DNA of 64,000 bases, taken from assembly GCF_018618755.1 (NCBI RefSeq), contig NZ_JACSMR010000007.1, positions 1 through 64,000 on the forward strand. The letters are read 5' to 3'. The DNA is from Exiguobacterium sp. s193. Lineage in GTDB: Bacteria > Bacillota > Bacilli > Exiguobacteriales > Exiguobacteriaceae. Both the position numbers and the translations under genes were made by a program. Position 1 is the first letter of the stretch. Each line of letters begins with the position of its first letter. The notes under the pieces were generated by a model. It was not told the origin of the DNA. It made no database searches and worked only from the letters and a program-made list of their open reading frames with translations. This document shows, one piece after another, positions 8,450 to 16,266 of the stretch.

Positions 8450-9418
8450 TTGAAAAAAGTAATCGTTCCTTTGCTTTGCGTCCCGTTCCTTCTGTTATCC
8501 GCATGTTCAGATGAAAAAGAAAAAGCAGTGACACATTCCGAAAGTAAAGAATTCAAACCGGAAACTGTGAAAATCGGTAAGGATAGTGAATTAAACATCG
8601 TGCCGCTGTACACGCCATATCAAACGTATTTGAAGGCATCTCTTAAAGCCGATACTTCAGAAATGGATGTAAAAAATTACGCAAAATATGTTCTTGGTTA
8701 CATAGATGAGATCGGAAAGAAAGAAAACTTTGATACGACCAGTCTAAAAGGCTACTTCATGTTGCAATCAACTGCTTACGAGCAAGAACTGGTGGATCGG
8801 ACAAACGACTTGATGAAACACCATGACGAAATCAAAGACATCATCATAAAAAACTATACCGCTGCAAATAAGGTACTTCCTAAAAAGAAAAGTACGATTT
8901 TCATCGCACCTGCCAACTCGGAGTATTTTTCTATGAGTGAATCCATGAAGGGAGTATTCGGCGCAGCATATAAAGACACGTTCATTCTGTATCTCGATAC
9001 AAACTTCGATAAAAATACACTTGCCTATTCAATCGCGCATGAATACCATCACTTGATCCTTCATGATACACCTGAATATAAAATGAATGCGATTCTTGAT
9101 TCAATCATCACCGAAGGCAAGGCCGATGCCTTTGCCGATCGTGTCGTCAAAGACGTTTCAACGCCATGGAACGTCCCGATGGATGACAAGACCAAGAAAC
9201 ATGTAGCAAGTCTGATTGAGAGCGGTGAAGCTACTTATGAAGAAGTTGTAGGCGGTAACCACCAAAAGGACATTCCCCAATGGAGTAACTACATCTTAGG
9301 ACGGGATGTCATGGATCATTACTTTAAAACGAATCCTGACCGTTCCATATCGGACTGGACATTTGCAAATCAACACGATATTTTAAAAGGCTACAAGTAC
9401 CAGGATCTTCTTGAGTGA
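8450..9418 (+). CDS. Lipoprotein with DUF2268-type zinc protease domain
   Basis: This is an exported lipoprotein of 322 residues. The TTG at 8450 was chosen because TGGAGG lies 9 bases upstream and it starts a clean lipoprotein signal, KKVIVPLLCVPFLLLSAC, with Cys19 lipidated. An ATG 15 bases earlier would overlap that binding site. The C-terminal half carries AHEYHH, an HExxH zinc site, followed by ITEGKADAFAD, whose Glu is a candidate third ligand. This layout fits the predicted Zn-dependent proteases of DUF2268. Substrate is unknown. It lies alone in a low-GC stretch. Confidence 0.78.
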   Translation: MKKVIVPLLCVPFLLLSACSDEKEKAVTHSESKEFKPETVKIGKDSELNIVPLYTPYQTYLKASLKADTSEMDVKNYAKYVLGYIDEIGKKENFDTTSLKGYFMLQSTAYEQELVDRTNDLMKHHDEIKDIIIKNYTAANKVLPKKKSTIFIAPANSEYFSMSESMKGVFGAAYKDTFILYLDTNFDKNTLAYSIAHEYHHLILHDTPEYKMNAILDSIITEGKADAFADRVVKDVSTPWNVPMDDKTKKHVASLIESGEATYEEVVGGNHQKDIPQWSNYILGRDVMDHYFKTNPDRSISDWTFANQHDILKGYKYQDLLE

Positions 9419-9525
9419 TGCGTAAGCAAAATAGTAGTGAAAAGAGCACAGATTCAATTGAGTCAGGTTCGGTGAATACAAAAAAATATCGTTGCAGGAT
9501 GCTTTCTTAAACGTCGAGCCCGTCC

Positions 9526-10143
9526 TTACATTACATTTGATAATGGCCGAATTATCTTTTCGATGATGTCGAGAGAAGCCGGAATATGAATCCATCTTTC
9601 CATCTCCGGGTCAAAATAAAGTCCCTGTTCTCGCATGTTTTCTTTGCTGTTCATTTCATCATATTCTAAAATTTGATCCAGATTTTGATCGGACTCCTCA
9701 AAGTCATCGAACGGTCCTGATCCATAATAAAAGAGTAAGCCTTCTTTTGTATATCCCTTTAATTCTTGAATCGTTTCTTCCATTAATTCGAGTGGACGTA
9801 TGCGGGCTTTCGCGTAATCGATAATTGTCGGATAAACATCAAATGGTATGTCGTGTTCTAAAAATCGCTTCGAATACCATTGCCAAATCCATTTCCACTT
9901 ACAGATGAAATACACGATGTATTCGACTTGTGATGTTTCTTCCAGCTCATGTATTTCGTAAGACAACGTGATAGTGTCTTGTTCCAGCTCGAATTCAATA
10001 ATAAATTCACCATTCCGATTTTCATCTTCTAGAAGTTCATTGATTCGTAAATCGTTTAGTTCAAGATAGTCCAACAATGGGACTGGTCGTTTCGCTTCTT
10101 CGCGAAACAACACCCTTATATTTTTAATTATTTCGATTGTCAT
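9526..10143 (-). CDS. Unknown 205-residue soluble protein
   Basis: Not recognised. The start is set at MTIEIIKNIRV by GGAGG 7 bases upstream; the frame is open further upstream across a hairpin and was trimmed. The protein is acidic, with an aromatic-rich centre (CKWKWIWQWYSKRF) and no signal peptide. A perfect 14-bp inverted repeat lies immediately upstream of the ribosome binding site. Its low GC, orphan position and SUKH-rich surroundings make an immunity-like or accessory role possible but unsupported. Confidence 0.65.
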   Translation of the reverse strand: MTIEIIKNIRVLFREEAKRPVPLLDYLELNDLRINELLEDENRNGEFIIEFELEQDTITLSYEIHELEETSQVEYIVYFICKWKWIWQWYSKRFLEHDIPFDVYPTIIDYAKARIRPLELMEETIQELKGYTKEGLLFYYGSGPFDDFEESDQNLDQILEYDEMNSKENMREQGLYFDPEMERWIHIPASLDIIEKIIRPLSNVM

Positions 10144-10156
10144 TTGGAACCTCCAG

Positions 10157-10191
10157 AATGAATCAAGCAAAGAAATCTTGCTTGATTCATT
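10157..10191. repeat. Perfect 14-bp inverted repeat in the 5' leader
   Basis: Arms AATGAATCAAGCAA and TTGCTTGATTCATT pair perfectly around a 7-base loop. The repeat ends 2 bases before GGAGG of the minus strand gene. It could be a repressor operator, an RNA hairpin setting translation or stability, or a terminator remnant; no T-run follows on either strand. Confidence 0.7.
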
Positions 10192-10309
10192 AGTTTTATC
10201 AAAACCAGGCACAAATCTGCCTATTTCTAAACATTAAGGACGAAATCCTCATGAAAGTCATCACCGCGATACCTATATACAACACATACAAAAGGAAGGA
10301 GTAGAAAAC

Positions 10310-10639
10310 ATGTTTTATGACGAATACGAACTGCTTGAATTGTTCGAATCAGAACCTGAAGAACTCTATCAGGAAGGAGCAGGGTTCTATATGTATAGTA
10401 AAATCGATAAGCTCGGGTTTCAGATATTACTGTATATCTCACAATATGAAAATAAATGCATCGTCAGTCTAAGTAATGATATATACAATTGGACGATCTT
10501 CGATTTTGAACTATATTTTATAGAATCAATTAGAAATGAAAATGAGTGTTTAAAAATCAAAGGCAATTCAGGAAAAACGGAAGTTGATATACAGTTTAAG
10601 CCACATTTCAGTTTAACTCATATTAGATTATCTGATTAA
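10310..10639 (+). CDS. Unknown 109-residue acidic protein
   Basis: Not recognised. It has a strong ribosome binding site (AAGGAAGGAG, 8-base spacing). The protein opens MFYDEYELLELFESEPEELY, very acidic, then alternates strand-like segments (QILLYISQYENKCIVSLS, IFDFELYFIESI). No signal peptide or membrane segment was found. It is 50 bases upstream of a broken secreted-protein gene and may share its transcript. Confidence 0.62.
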   Translation: MFYDEYELLELFESEPEELYQEGAGFYMYSKIDKLGFQILLYISQYENKCIVSLSNDIYNWTIFDFELYFIESIRNENECLKIKGNSGKTEVDIQFKPHFSLTHIRLSD

Positions 10640-10689
10640 AAATATGATTGATTTTTTAAGATACCACTTGCGTAGGAGGACAGTTTCAA

Positions 10690-11018
10690 ATGCGTAAATA
10701 CATATTGATTGGTTCTGTAATGATCATCTTTGCGTTTTTTGTTCAATTCGAACCCTTATGTAATGAGCCGCCAGATCCCCGTGTCGAGATGCAGAGGAAA
10801 AGTATTCCAACGGTCGCTGGAGTGGCATGTTTAGAGGTCAATGCGTCGACAAAATCTACGCAGACTGTCTGCACATGACTGAAAAAAGTAACCCGCTTAC
10901 GTTAAAAAATAAGCAACTCGTAATACCAAAAAAGAGTGGAACGTACGCATATGAACTTCAAGCAAGATGGTCGGAGAACGGTGATGGTCAGTTTGCTTTT
11001 TTAATCAAAGTAGATTGA
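10690..11018 (+). pseudogene. Small secreted protein gene with a frameshift
   Basis: The first frame encodes a signal-like start (MRKYILIGSVMIIFAFFVQF) and continues to IPTVAG, then drifts. From about 10815 the coding character continues in another frame as GRWSGMFRGQCVDKIYA and runs to 11018. Joined, they form a roughly 108-residue exported protein with the IPxVxG...WSG...CVDxIYA pattern I associate with small Bacillus secreted or lipoproteins. One indel near 10815-10822 explains the break. A good ribosome binding site (GTAGGAGG) remains. Confidence 0.6.
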
Positions 11019-11055
11019 AGTGAGAACGAACTCGTATCTATACTAACATCTAAAC

Positions 11056-11075
11056 ATGTATTACAATGTATTACA
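11056..11075 (+). promoter_or_regulatory. Tandem 10-mer, candidate antitoxin operator
   Basis: ATGTATTACA occurs twice head-to-tail with no gap, ending just before the ribosome binding site of the RelB-like gene. One-turn spaced direct repeats suit the ribbon-helix-helix antitoxin encoded next, which would autoregulate the pair. This is inference from position and spacing. Confidence 0.5.
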
Positions 11076-11090
11076 AAGGGGATGATAAGT

Positions 11091-11315
11091 ATGAGTACGA
11101 TTTCTGTTCGACTCGATGATGAGGATACGCGACTGATCAAAGAATATGCGAAAGCAAAAAACATCACGATTTCTACACTTGTTCGCGATTCCGTTCTCGA
11201 TCGTATTGAAGATGAGATTGATTTACAACTCTATCATGATTCCATGGCAGCACACCGCAAAAAATCAGAAGCAATCTCGTTTGATGATATGATAAAGGCA
11301 CTTGATTTAGAATGA
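11091..11315 (+). CDS. RelB-like ribbon-helix-helix antitoxin
   Basis: This 74-residue protein has an N-terminal ribbon-helix-helix fold: strand TISVRLDDED, then helix RLIKEYAKAKNI and ISTLVRDSVLDRIED. A C-terminal acidic tail is expected to wrap the toxin. The start was chosen at the second ATG because AAAGGGG is spaced 9 bases from it but abuts the first. The stop overlaps the toxin start as ATGA, the classic coupling of type II toxin-antitoxin pairs. Confidence 0.87.
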   Translation: MSTISVRLDDEDTRLIKEYAKAKNITISTLVRDSVLDRIEDEIDLQLYHDSMAAHRKKSEAISFDDMIKALDLE

Positions 11316-11590
11316 CAGCATATACAGTCGAGTTTGAGCGCGGAGCTCAAAAGTCCCTTAAAAAGATGGATCCTCAACAATCGCGGATCATCATGTCCTG
11401 GATCAAGAAGAACCTGGTCGGGACGGATGATCCGCGTCGTCATGGAAAAGGATTGGTTTCGAATCGTTCGGGTGAATGGCGGTATCGCATTGGCGACTAC
11501 CGTCTGATCGCTGACATCCAAGAGGACAAAGTCGTGATCTTGATTCTTGAGATTGGCCATCGTCGTGATATCTACAAATCAGAGAGCTAA
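11312..11590 (+). CDS. RelE/ParE superfamily toxin
   Basis: This 92-residue basic protein has the RelE fold: strand YTVEFERGAQKSLKKM, two helices, then GEWRYRIGDYRLIADI, the central strands typical of RelE. It ends in ILEIGHRRDIY, where His and Arg residues match the C-terminal catalytic cluster of RelE mRNA interferases. Most relatives cleave mRNA in the ribosome; ParE-type members poison gyrase. The conserved terminal GHRRxIY favours RelE. Both genes of the pair are intact. Confidence 0.88.
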   Translation: MTAYTVEFERGAQKSLKKMDPQQSRIIMSWIKKNLVGTDDPRRHGKGLVSNRSGEWRYRIGDYRLIADIQEDKVVILILEIGHRRDIYKSES

Positions 11591-11959
11591 GACCTATGGA
11601 TGAGTAAACATATTCGTTTTCTTCTTAGTAACTTGCAAACATCGCTTAACCATTATTCATACGTATGATGAAAAGGAGCTAAGCGCCTTCACCTTTAACA
11701 GTGATGGGATTTTGCTCCTTTTGACAACTTTAGGTGTTACTTAGTTTACGCTGTTCAGATCCCCATACCATTTCTTCTATCCTAAACTGTCTTCTATCAG
11801 TCAGCTGTAACCGGTACACCGTCCTCTTCTCGATTCATAATGCAAAAATCCGTGGTTTTAGAGGGTTACAGACAAAGACATTTAAGGCGCCCCTTCCCCA
11901 CGTGGAAATTTTATGTAAAAATGTATAATAATATGATAAATCAAACAGGAAGTGATTGG
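11591..11959. other. Intergenic stretch with one weak hairpin
   Basis: Apart from a 9-bp stem AAAAGGAGC/GCTCCTTTT (11671-11722, 34-base loop, poor T-run), which may end the toxin-antitoxin transcript, I see no gene, RNA or repeat here. Open frames lack binding sites and coding character. Confidence 0.5.
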
Positions 11960-12199
11960 ATGCAAAAAACATTACTCTACCTTTCGATACTGAACAGTCT
12001 TTACCTCGTAATTAATTCATTTACGTATTCCGACAGTTTTTTCAATGCGCCGATTGGCTTAACGACGCTGTTTGCTGTCATTTTAATGGTTCTTAATGAC
12101 AACGCAAAGAAAACGGGAAAATCAATTTATACCAAAACAACGGATGTCCTCAGTTTCATCAATATCCTGATTGGATTTTCGCTGATTGTCTTTATTTAG
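11960..12199 (+). CDS. Small polytopic membrane protein, unknown function
   Basis: This 79-residue protein has about three hydrophobic segments (6-22, 30-42, 62-78) and a basic loop (NDNAKKTGKSIYTK). The start is set by CAGGAAGTGATTGG before the ATG. It is 15 bases upstream of the broken EamA gene and probably co-transcribed. No family was recognised. Confidence 0.65.
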   Translation: MQKTLLYLSILNSLYLVINSFTYSDSFFNAPIGLTTLFAVILMVLNDNAKKTGKSIYTKTTDVLSFINILIGFSLIVFI

Positions 12200-12214
12200 G
12201 AGTGGAAAATACCG

Positions 12215-13130
12215 ATGACGATGTTTATGTACATCTTTTGTTTGTTGATCTGGGGGCTTAATTTCATTGCCGTCAAGATTCAAGGTACGCCGGTCAGCTT
12301 AGAGTTATCGTTGACCTATCGCTTATTCCTGACAGCGATTTTGTTTAGTATTCTGGTCTGGATCATGAAGCCAAAAGGAAAACCTTCGAAAGAGGATCTT
12401 CCGTATCTCCTGGTGTTTGGTATCTGTAACTTCGCACTCAGCTATCTGTGTCTCTATTACGCAACGATGTTCAGTTCAGCTGCGATTGTCACGTTGATTT
12501 TTTCATTGAAAGTCATCTTCACGCCCGTTGCTTTACGAATCTTTTTAAAAGAACATTTACACATCCGCATCCTGATGGGGGCATATTAGGTGTGCTGGCG
12601 TTTTGATTTTACTCTATCCGACTCTACACGACATACATCCGAATGATGTAAAAGGAATCGTGCTTGCCCTGCTCGGTACTGCCATTACAGCAATCGGCGA
12701 CGCCAGTTCAGCACGGAACGCGAAGAAACAAGTCGATCCGATTTATGCGAATGCAGTCGGATTTATCGCAGGCGGTGTGCTTCTTGGCACAGTCGTCGTA
12801 TTGCAGGGACAAGACATCCGTCTACCGTCCTCTATTTCTTACTTATCTGCGCTTCTCTACCTCACGCTGCTTGCTTCGTTTGGAGCATGGCTCTTTTACT
12901 TAAAGCTGGTCGAGAAAATCGGTGGTGCCAAAAGCGGCTACATGGTGGCACTGTTTCCAGCGATTGGAGGTATCGCCTCCGTCCTGATCGGTGAATCTGA
13001 TCCATCGATGTACTTAATACTCGGTTGCTTGTCGAGCTGTGTCGGTGCCGCTGTTGCGTTAGGTGCAGGAACTTATTTCCGAAAGACTTTATCGCAAAAG
13101 AAACTTTCGGTTCGTGCTAGATTGAAATAA
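12215..13130 (+). pseudogene. EamA/DMT transporter gene broken by frameshift(s)
   Basis: The first 124 codons encode one EamA repeat (starting MFMYIFCLLIWGLNF) and stop at 12587-12589. The remaining 175 codons, with the second EamA repeat, are open in another frame. The transporter sequence is best restored by two single-base deletions, one in the G-run near 12577-12581 and one near 12598-12600, giving ILGVLAVLILLYP across the joint. Both halves are otherwise well conserved, so the breaks are recent or are homopolymer sequencing errors. Substrate unknown. Confidence 0.8.
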
Positions 13131-13156
13131 TCGTTTGTATCAACCAAAAAATTCAA

Positions 13157-13196
13157 GATGAGCGTACACATGAAACTCATGTACGCTCATCTTTTT
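13157..13196 (+). terminator. Strong intrinsic terminator
   Basis: An 11-bp perfect stem GATGAGCGTAC/GTACGCTCATC is followed by TTTTT. It ends the EamA region. An A-rich stretch on the other side may give some bidirectional activity for the minus strand small genes. Confidence 0.88.
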
Positions 13197-13250
13197 ATAA
13201 TTAAACTCGCTGATATTCATTTCATTAAGGAAGCCCCTTCATCTGGACGG

Positions 13251-13349
13251 TCATTTCTTCAAAATCTTCTTGAGGATATAGACCGCAAGAACAATCAGAC
13301 CACATGTAATACCTAAAACCAAAACAATAAAAATGGAGAGATTTAACAT
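13251..13349 (-). CDS. 32-residue single-span membrane peptide
   Basis: The frame MLNLSIFIVLVLGITCGL... is one hydrophobic span followed by a basic tail ending ILKKILKK. A ribosome binding site (AAGGTGG) lies 8 bases upstream. Size and topology match small membrane peptides (KdpF-like, holin-like or type I toxin-like), but no family can be assigned. It lies in a gene gap between the EamA remnant and an unknown gene. Confidence 0.5.
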   Translation of the reverse strand: MLNLSIFIVLVLGITCGLIVLAVYILKKILKK

Positions 13350-13375
13350 AACGAGCACCACCTTTTTAAAACGAA

Positions 13376-13468
13376 TCACCCGATGTAAATATCTGAATGA
13401 TCCCCTTCTTCATGCTGACACAGTTGTTTCTTGACCTCAACAAATCCTATTTCAATCGTTTCAACCAT
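13376..13468 (-). CDS. Possible 30-residue acidic peptide
   Basis: The frame MVETIEIGFVEVKKQLCQHEEGDH... starts within the last codons of the upstream gene (8-base overlap), which would allow coupled translation. No convincing ribosome binding site is present. It is listed because the overlap is tight and the composition coding-like; it may be chance. Confidence 0.25.
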   Translation of the reverse strand: MVETIEIGFVEVKKQLCQHEEGDHSDIYIG

Positions 13469-14012
13469 CGATGATCTCTCGTTCTTGAAACGGATGCTCC
13501 GTAAAGTTCGCAACAAAATCAAAACCCGCAGCATCGTGGGAAATCATCAGATAGTAAATATCCTTCGAAGGAGTTGAAAAATCAAATTCAAATAGCAGCC
13601 AGTCTTCCGGATCATTGATGATCGAAACGTCTTTTTCCGTCGTAATCAAAACATTTTGTCCGTTATACGCGTCAAAATACGCCATCGGGATGTACTGTTC
13701 GGCTTCTTCGAGCGAACGTATTTCAAGCAGATGATGATACCGTCCTCTTGATAACTTTGTCGTTTTCCCCACTTTTGAAAGGCTGATTTCTGAACCGCCA
13801 CTAAAAGCATGCACGTAGAGCGGATATCGTTCAATTCCCAAGACGAAGTTCTTAAGTAGAGAAGACTCCCCATTTCGGTATTCGTCGTCTTCAGGAGTCG
13901 CAGACTTATCATCTGTCCCATCAAAAAAGGCGTAAAATTGTGTATCTCCTTGAATGGACGTTTTCCATTTAAACGTATCGTCTAATCCTCCCAGTTCACG
14001 GTACAAAATCAT
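13461..14012 (-). CDS. Unknown 183-residue soluble protein
   Basis: Not recognised. It starts MILYRELGGLDDTFKWK behind AAAGGGTG. The protein is acidic and strand-rich (PLYVHAFSGGSEISLSKVG, WLLFEFDFSTPSKDIYYLMISHD), with no signal peptide or membrane segment. Its position next to a truncated deaminase and near SUKH genes suggests accessory or immunity cargo. That is inference only. Confidence 0.65.
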   Translation of the reverse strand: MILYRELGGLDDTFKWKTSIQGDTQFYAFFDGTDDKSATPEDDEYRNGESSLLKNFVLGIERYPLYVHAFSGGSEISLSKVGKTTKLSRGRYHHLLEIRSLEEAEQYIPMAYFDAYNGQNVLITTEKDVSIINDPEDWLLFEFDFSTPSKDIYYLMISHDAAGFDFVANFTEHPFQEREIIDG

Positions 14013-14029
14013 CGACTACACCCTTTCAC

Positions 14030-14311
14030 TTACAACTCGGTTTGATAGGCTTTTAACCAATGGTACGGCTGCAACTCATGGAGTGCTTTAAAGACCAGTG
14101 CTTGCTCGGGATTTGTGACGGCAGCTTTGACGTCCGCACCAAAGAAAAACAGACGCTCCTGGCAGACACCGCATGGGCTCAAAATCTTGAACGGTGCCTG
14201 TTCATCATCCCGCACGACACAAATCGTATGTGTGATCCGGCAGTTTAACTTATGTGCTTCGAGGATGGCACCGGTCTCGATACACAATTCGGTCGACGCA
14301 TTTTGACGAAT
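14030..14311 (-). pseudogene. 5'-truncated cytidine deaminase family gene
   Basis: The surviving 85-95 codons carry the zinc site of the cytidine/blasticidin deaminase superfamily: ASTELCIETGAILEAHKL, with Cys-x-Glu, then SPCGVCQERL with the PCxxC pair. The first 45-50 residues of the family, including the first strands, are missing. Coding resemblance begins at about 14305, inside the 3' end of the acetyltransferase gene, and no ATG or binding site fits. A deletion appears to have joined the two genes. A short TTG-started product is possible but would lack part of the fold. Confidence 0.72.
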
Positions 14312-14748
14312 TCATAGCTTCCCCCGCTTGTTGCCTGCTGAAACTGCTCGACCGGTTCAAAACCGCTTTTAGTGTACAGCCGGATTGCCGGTTCGTTAAA
14401 CGTTGCGACGGCTAATTCAATGTGACGTGGTTGATACTGCTTGATTGCAAAGGCAAGACCGGATTCCAAAAAGGCCGTTCCGTTTCCTCGTCCCGTCAAA
14501 TCAGGCCGCATCCCTAACGCCAATTCAAGGCTGTCCTGTCCGGGTTCGAACACAAAAAATCCAATCAGTTGTGTACCATCCATCACCGCATAGTAATGTT
14601 CCGTCCGTTTGTCCGGATCCAAAAATTCCGCCAAGTCCTCTTGGTCGTTCGGCATATCGTAGAACGCAAAGTCACCCTCGTATGTCCAGTCATAGGCAAT
14701 CTGTTCCGCCTGACGTTGTGTCAGTGGTAAATAGGTATAGGTCATCAT
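14245..14748 (-). CDS. GNAT family N-acetyltransferase with a displaced C-terminus
   Basis: This 167-residue protein has a GNAT core: a central strand (IGFFVFEPGQDSLELALGMRP), the acetyl-CoA loop LTGRGNGTAFLESGL (a Q/RxxGxG/A-like motif), then RLYTKSGFEPVEQF and GSYEFVKMRR, the usual family end. The last 16 residues (PNCVSRPVPSSKHIS) are read from another frame of the deaminase remnant. The original stop was therefore probably lost in the fusion deletion. AAAAGGGG lies 6 bases before the chosen ATG. Substrate unknown. Confidence 0.82.
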   Translation of the reverse strand: MMTYTYLPLTQRQAEQIAYDWTYEGDFAFYDMPNDQEDLAEFLDPDKRTEHYYAVMDGTQLIGFFVFEPGQDSLELALGMRPDLTGRGNGTAFLESGLAFAIKQYQPRHIELAVATFNEPAIRLYTKSGFEPVEQFQQATSGGSYEFVKMRRPNCVSRPVPSSKHIS

Positions 14749-14781
14749 GTGATCCCCTTTTAAAATCCATTCATGCCTCAA

Positions 14782-15018
14782 TTAAGATCGGATTTTTCGA
14801 TATTCGAGCAACAGTGGTGCCAGATTCAGTCCAATCGACACAATCGTCAAGAACCACCAGGCACGTTCCATTCCGGGAACAACGTCTGCCAAGGCCGCCC
14901 AATCCTCGGCTTCGACCCAGTTCGCAATTTGACTGTTTTCCGCACACAGCGCCAGTGCCGTGCATGATACTCCAGCAGCCATCGCCAGCTTATAGTCCTT
15001 GCCGCTGAAATACAGCAT
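14782..15018 (-). CDS. Membrane protein with a damaged or non-standard start
   Basis: From ATG 15018 the frame encodes 78 residues with hydrophobic segments near both ends and a central WVEAEDWAALADVVPGMERA. The coding frame continues upstream without a stop as IWLLFGILALFTTAVNL, a further membrane helix, reaching 15069. The strong binding site AAAAAGGGG there sits before an ATG (15077) in a different frame. The natural protein probably begins at that ATG with a one-base deletion after codon 3. Function unknown. Confidence 0.55.
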   Translation of the reverse strand: MLYFSGKDYKLAMAAGVSCTALALCAENSQIANWVEAEDWAALADVVPGMERAWWFLTIVSIGLNLAPLLLEYRKIRS

Positions 15019-15108
15019 CAGATTAACTGCCGTCGTGAAGAGGGCAAGTATCCCAAACAGTAGCCATATGGCCGCATCCCCTTTTTCTTGATTGTTTGTC
15101 CTATTATT

Positions 15109-15723
15109 TTATTTTTTGTCTTCAAGATAGAGGGTTTGGTCGATTTCTTCATACGTTGAAACCGCGTCATACATGACAGTGAGTTCAGTGTCTTCTGACC
15201 ACTGCCAAAAGTAGTCACCTTGCGCGATGATCGCACGTTCTAAAAAACATTCGAAATTTAAATTTAACGCAACAGCAGTGTCCAGACCATCTGATGGATG
15301 CACGACCGTGATATATGGTTTTTTAAAGGAGTCTCCTGTATCTGTACATTGATTTTTATCAATTAAAATCCATTTTTCATCTATTTGACCTATGATCCAG
15401 TAGTTTCCTTCTGAAAGGAGACCGTCTTCTGAATGGTGCTCTTCCGACATTTCGAGCATTTCCTCAAGCGGAAACAATTCTAGGATTAAATCGGATTCTG
15501 TCTCAAATAAACCGCATCCATTATGTAACGTTTAAAAATGTTTGTAGTCCCTTGGTAAAGAAAACGTATCTTTCAAAAAGTGTGAATCAATCTCTTTAGA
15601 AGTTAACGGTGTATTGAAGGTGCAAGTTGCCCATCCATTTCTCCCGTATCTCCCCATAATAAATCTCGGTTCGTTTTTGAACATTTGTTTGAGCAAAATC
15701 AACGTTCTTTCAATCGGTTTCAT
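15109..15723 (-). pseudogene. Third SUKH-type gene, interrupted by an ochre stop
   Basis: A 205-codon frame behind TCAGGAGG is interrupted by TAA at 15532-15534, within DYKHF*TLHNGCGLF. The family has a leucine-type residue there (compare YQTFLELHDGA in the intact copy), so a single TTA-to-TAA change suffices. The downstream frame stays open for 141 codons and keeps YWIIGQI and FLERAIIAQGDYFWQW, clearly related to the 4-6 kb pair. It is shorter at the C-terminus than that pair. Confidence 0.8.
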
Positions 15724-15887
15724 CTTATATCCTCCTGAATTTTCGTAATGCTCCTTAATAAAAGCATTTTCTTTATTCTATACCTTTAATTGGAAATAAA
15801 GATATCCATTTAGCGTGCTTATGGTATAGTCAAAACAATAATTTGAATTACATATATTACCTTTTATCATAGGACGGAGGTTTTTGA

Positions 15888-16214
15888 ATGAGTGGTGATG
15901 GACTACTTTGGAGTGTATTATTACCAAGCTTACTCGTATTAAATGTATCAGCTATCCTTTTATACAAGAAAGGGAACATGCCTTTATGGGGATCCGGCTT
16001 ACTAGTTGTCATACTCGGACCAATCATCGCTTTGATAATCGGTTCTGTTTTTTTGAAGATCGACAGTACGGGCGGAGACGGTTTTGGAGCAGCTTATGCA
16101 GCAGCTTTTATTGGGTTCGTGATCGTTGGTAACGGGATCCTGTATCTCATCATCGGTCTCGTATTAGGGATTAAGAACTTCATTAAACGACGGCAAGTAA
16201 ATCAGTCAAGATGA
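15888..16214 (+). CDS. Polytopic membrane protein, unknown function
   Basis: This 108-residue protein has three hydrophobic segments (8-24, 34-54, 70-94) and a basic C-terminus (KNFIKRRQ). CGGAGG lies 9 bases before the ATG. It is divergent from the broken SUKH gene. No family recognised. Confidence 0.7.
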   Translation: MSGDGLLWSVLLPSLLVLNVSAILLYKKGNMPLWGSGLLVVILGPIIALIIGSVFLKIDSTGGDGFGAAYAAAFIGFVIVGNGILYLIIGLVLGIKNFIKRRQVNQSR

Positions 16215-16266
16215 AAATGCAGAATAGAAAAGGAACCCTAACTTCGAATCATGATGCACGGTCTGC

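Noticed and set aside
11734-11928. Open frame in the gap after the RelE-like gene
   Set aside because: No binding site, no recognisable composition, and it overlaps the leader of the next membrane protein gene.
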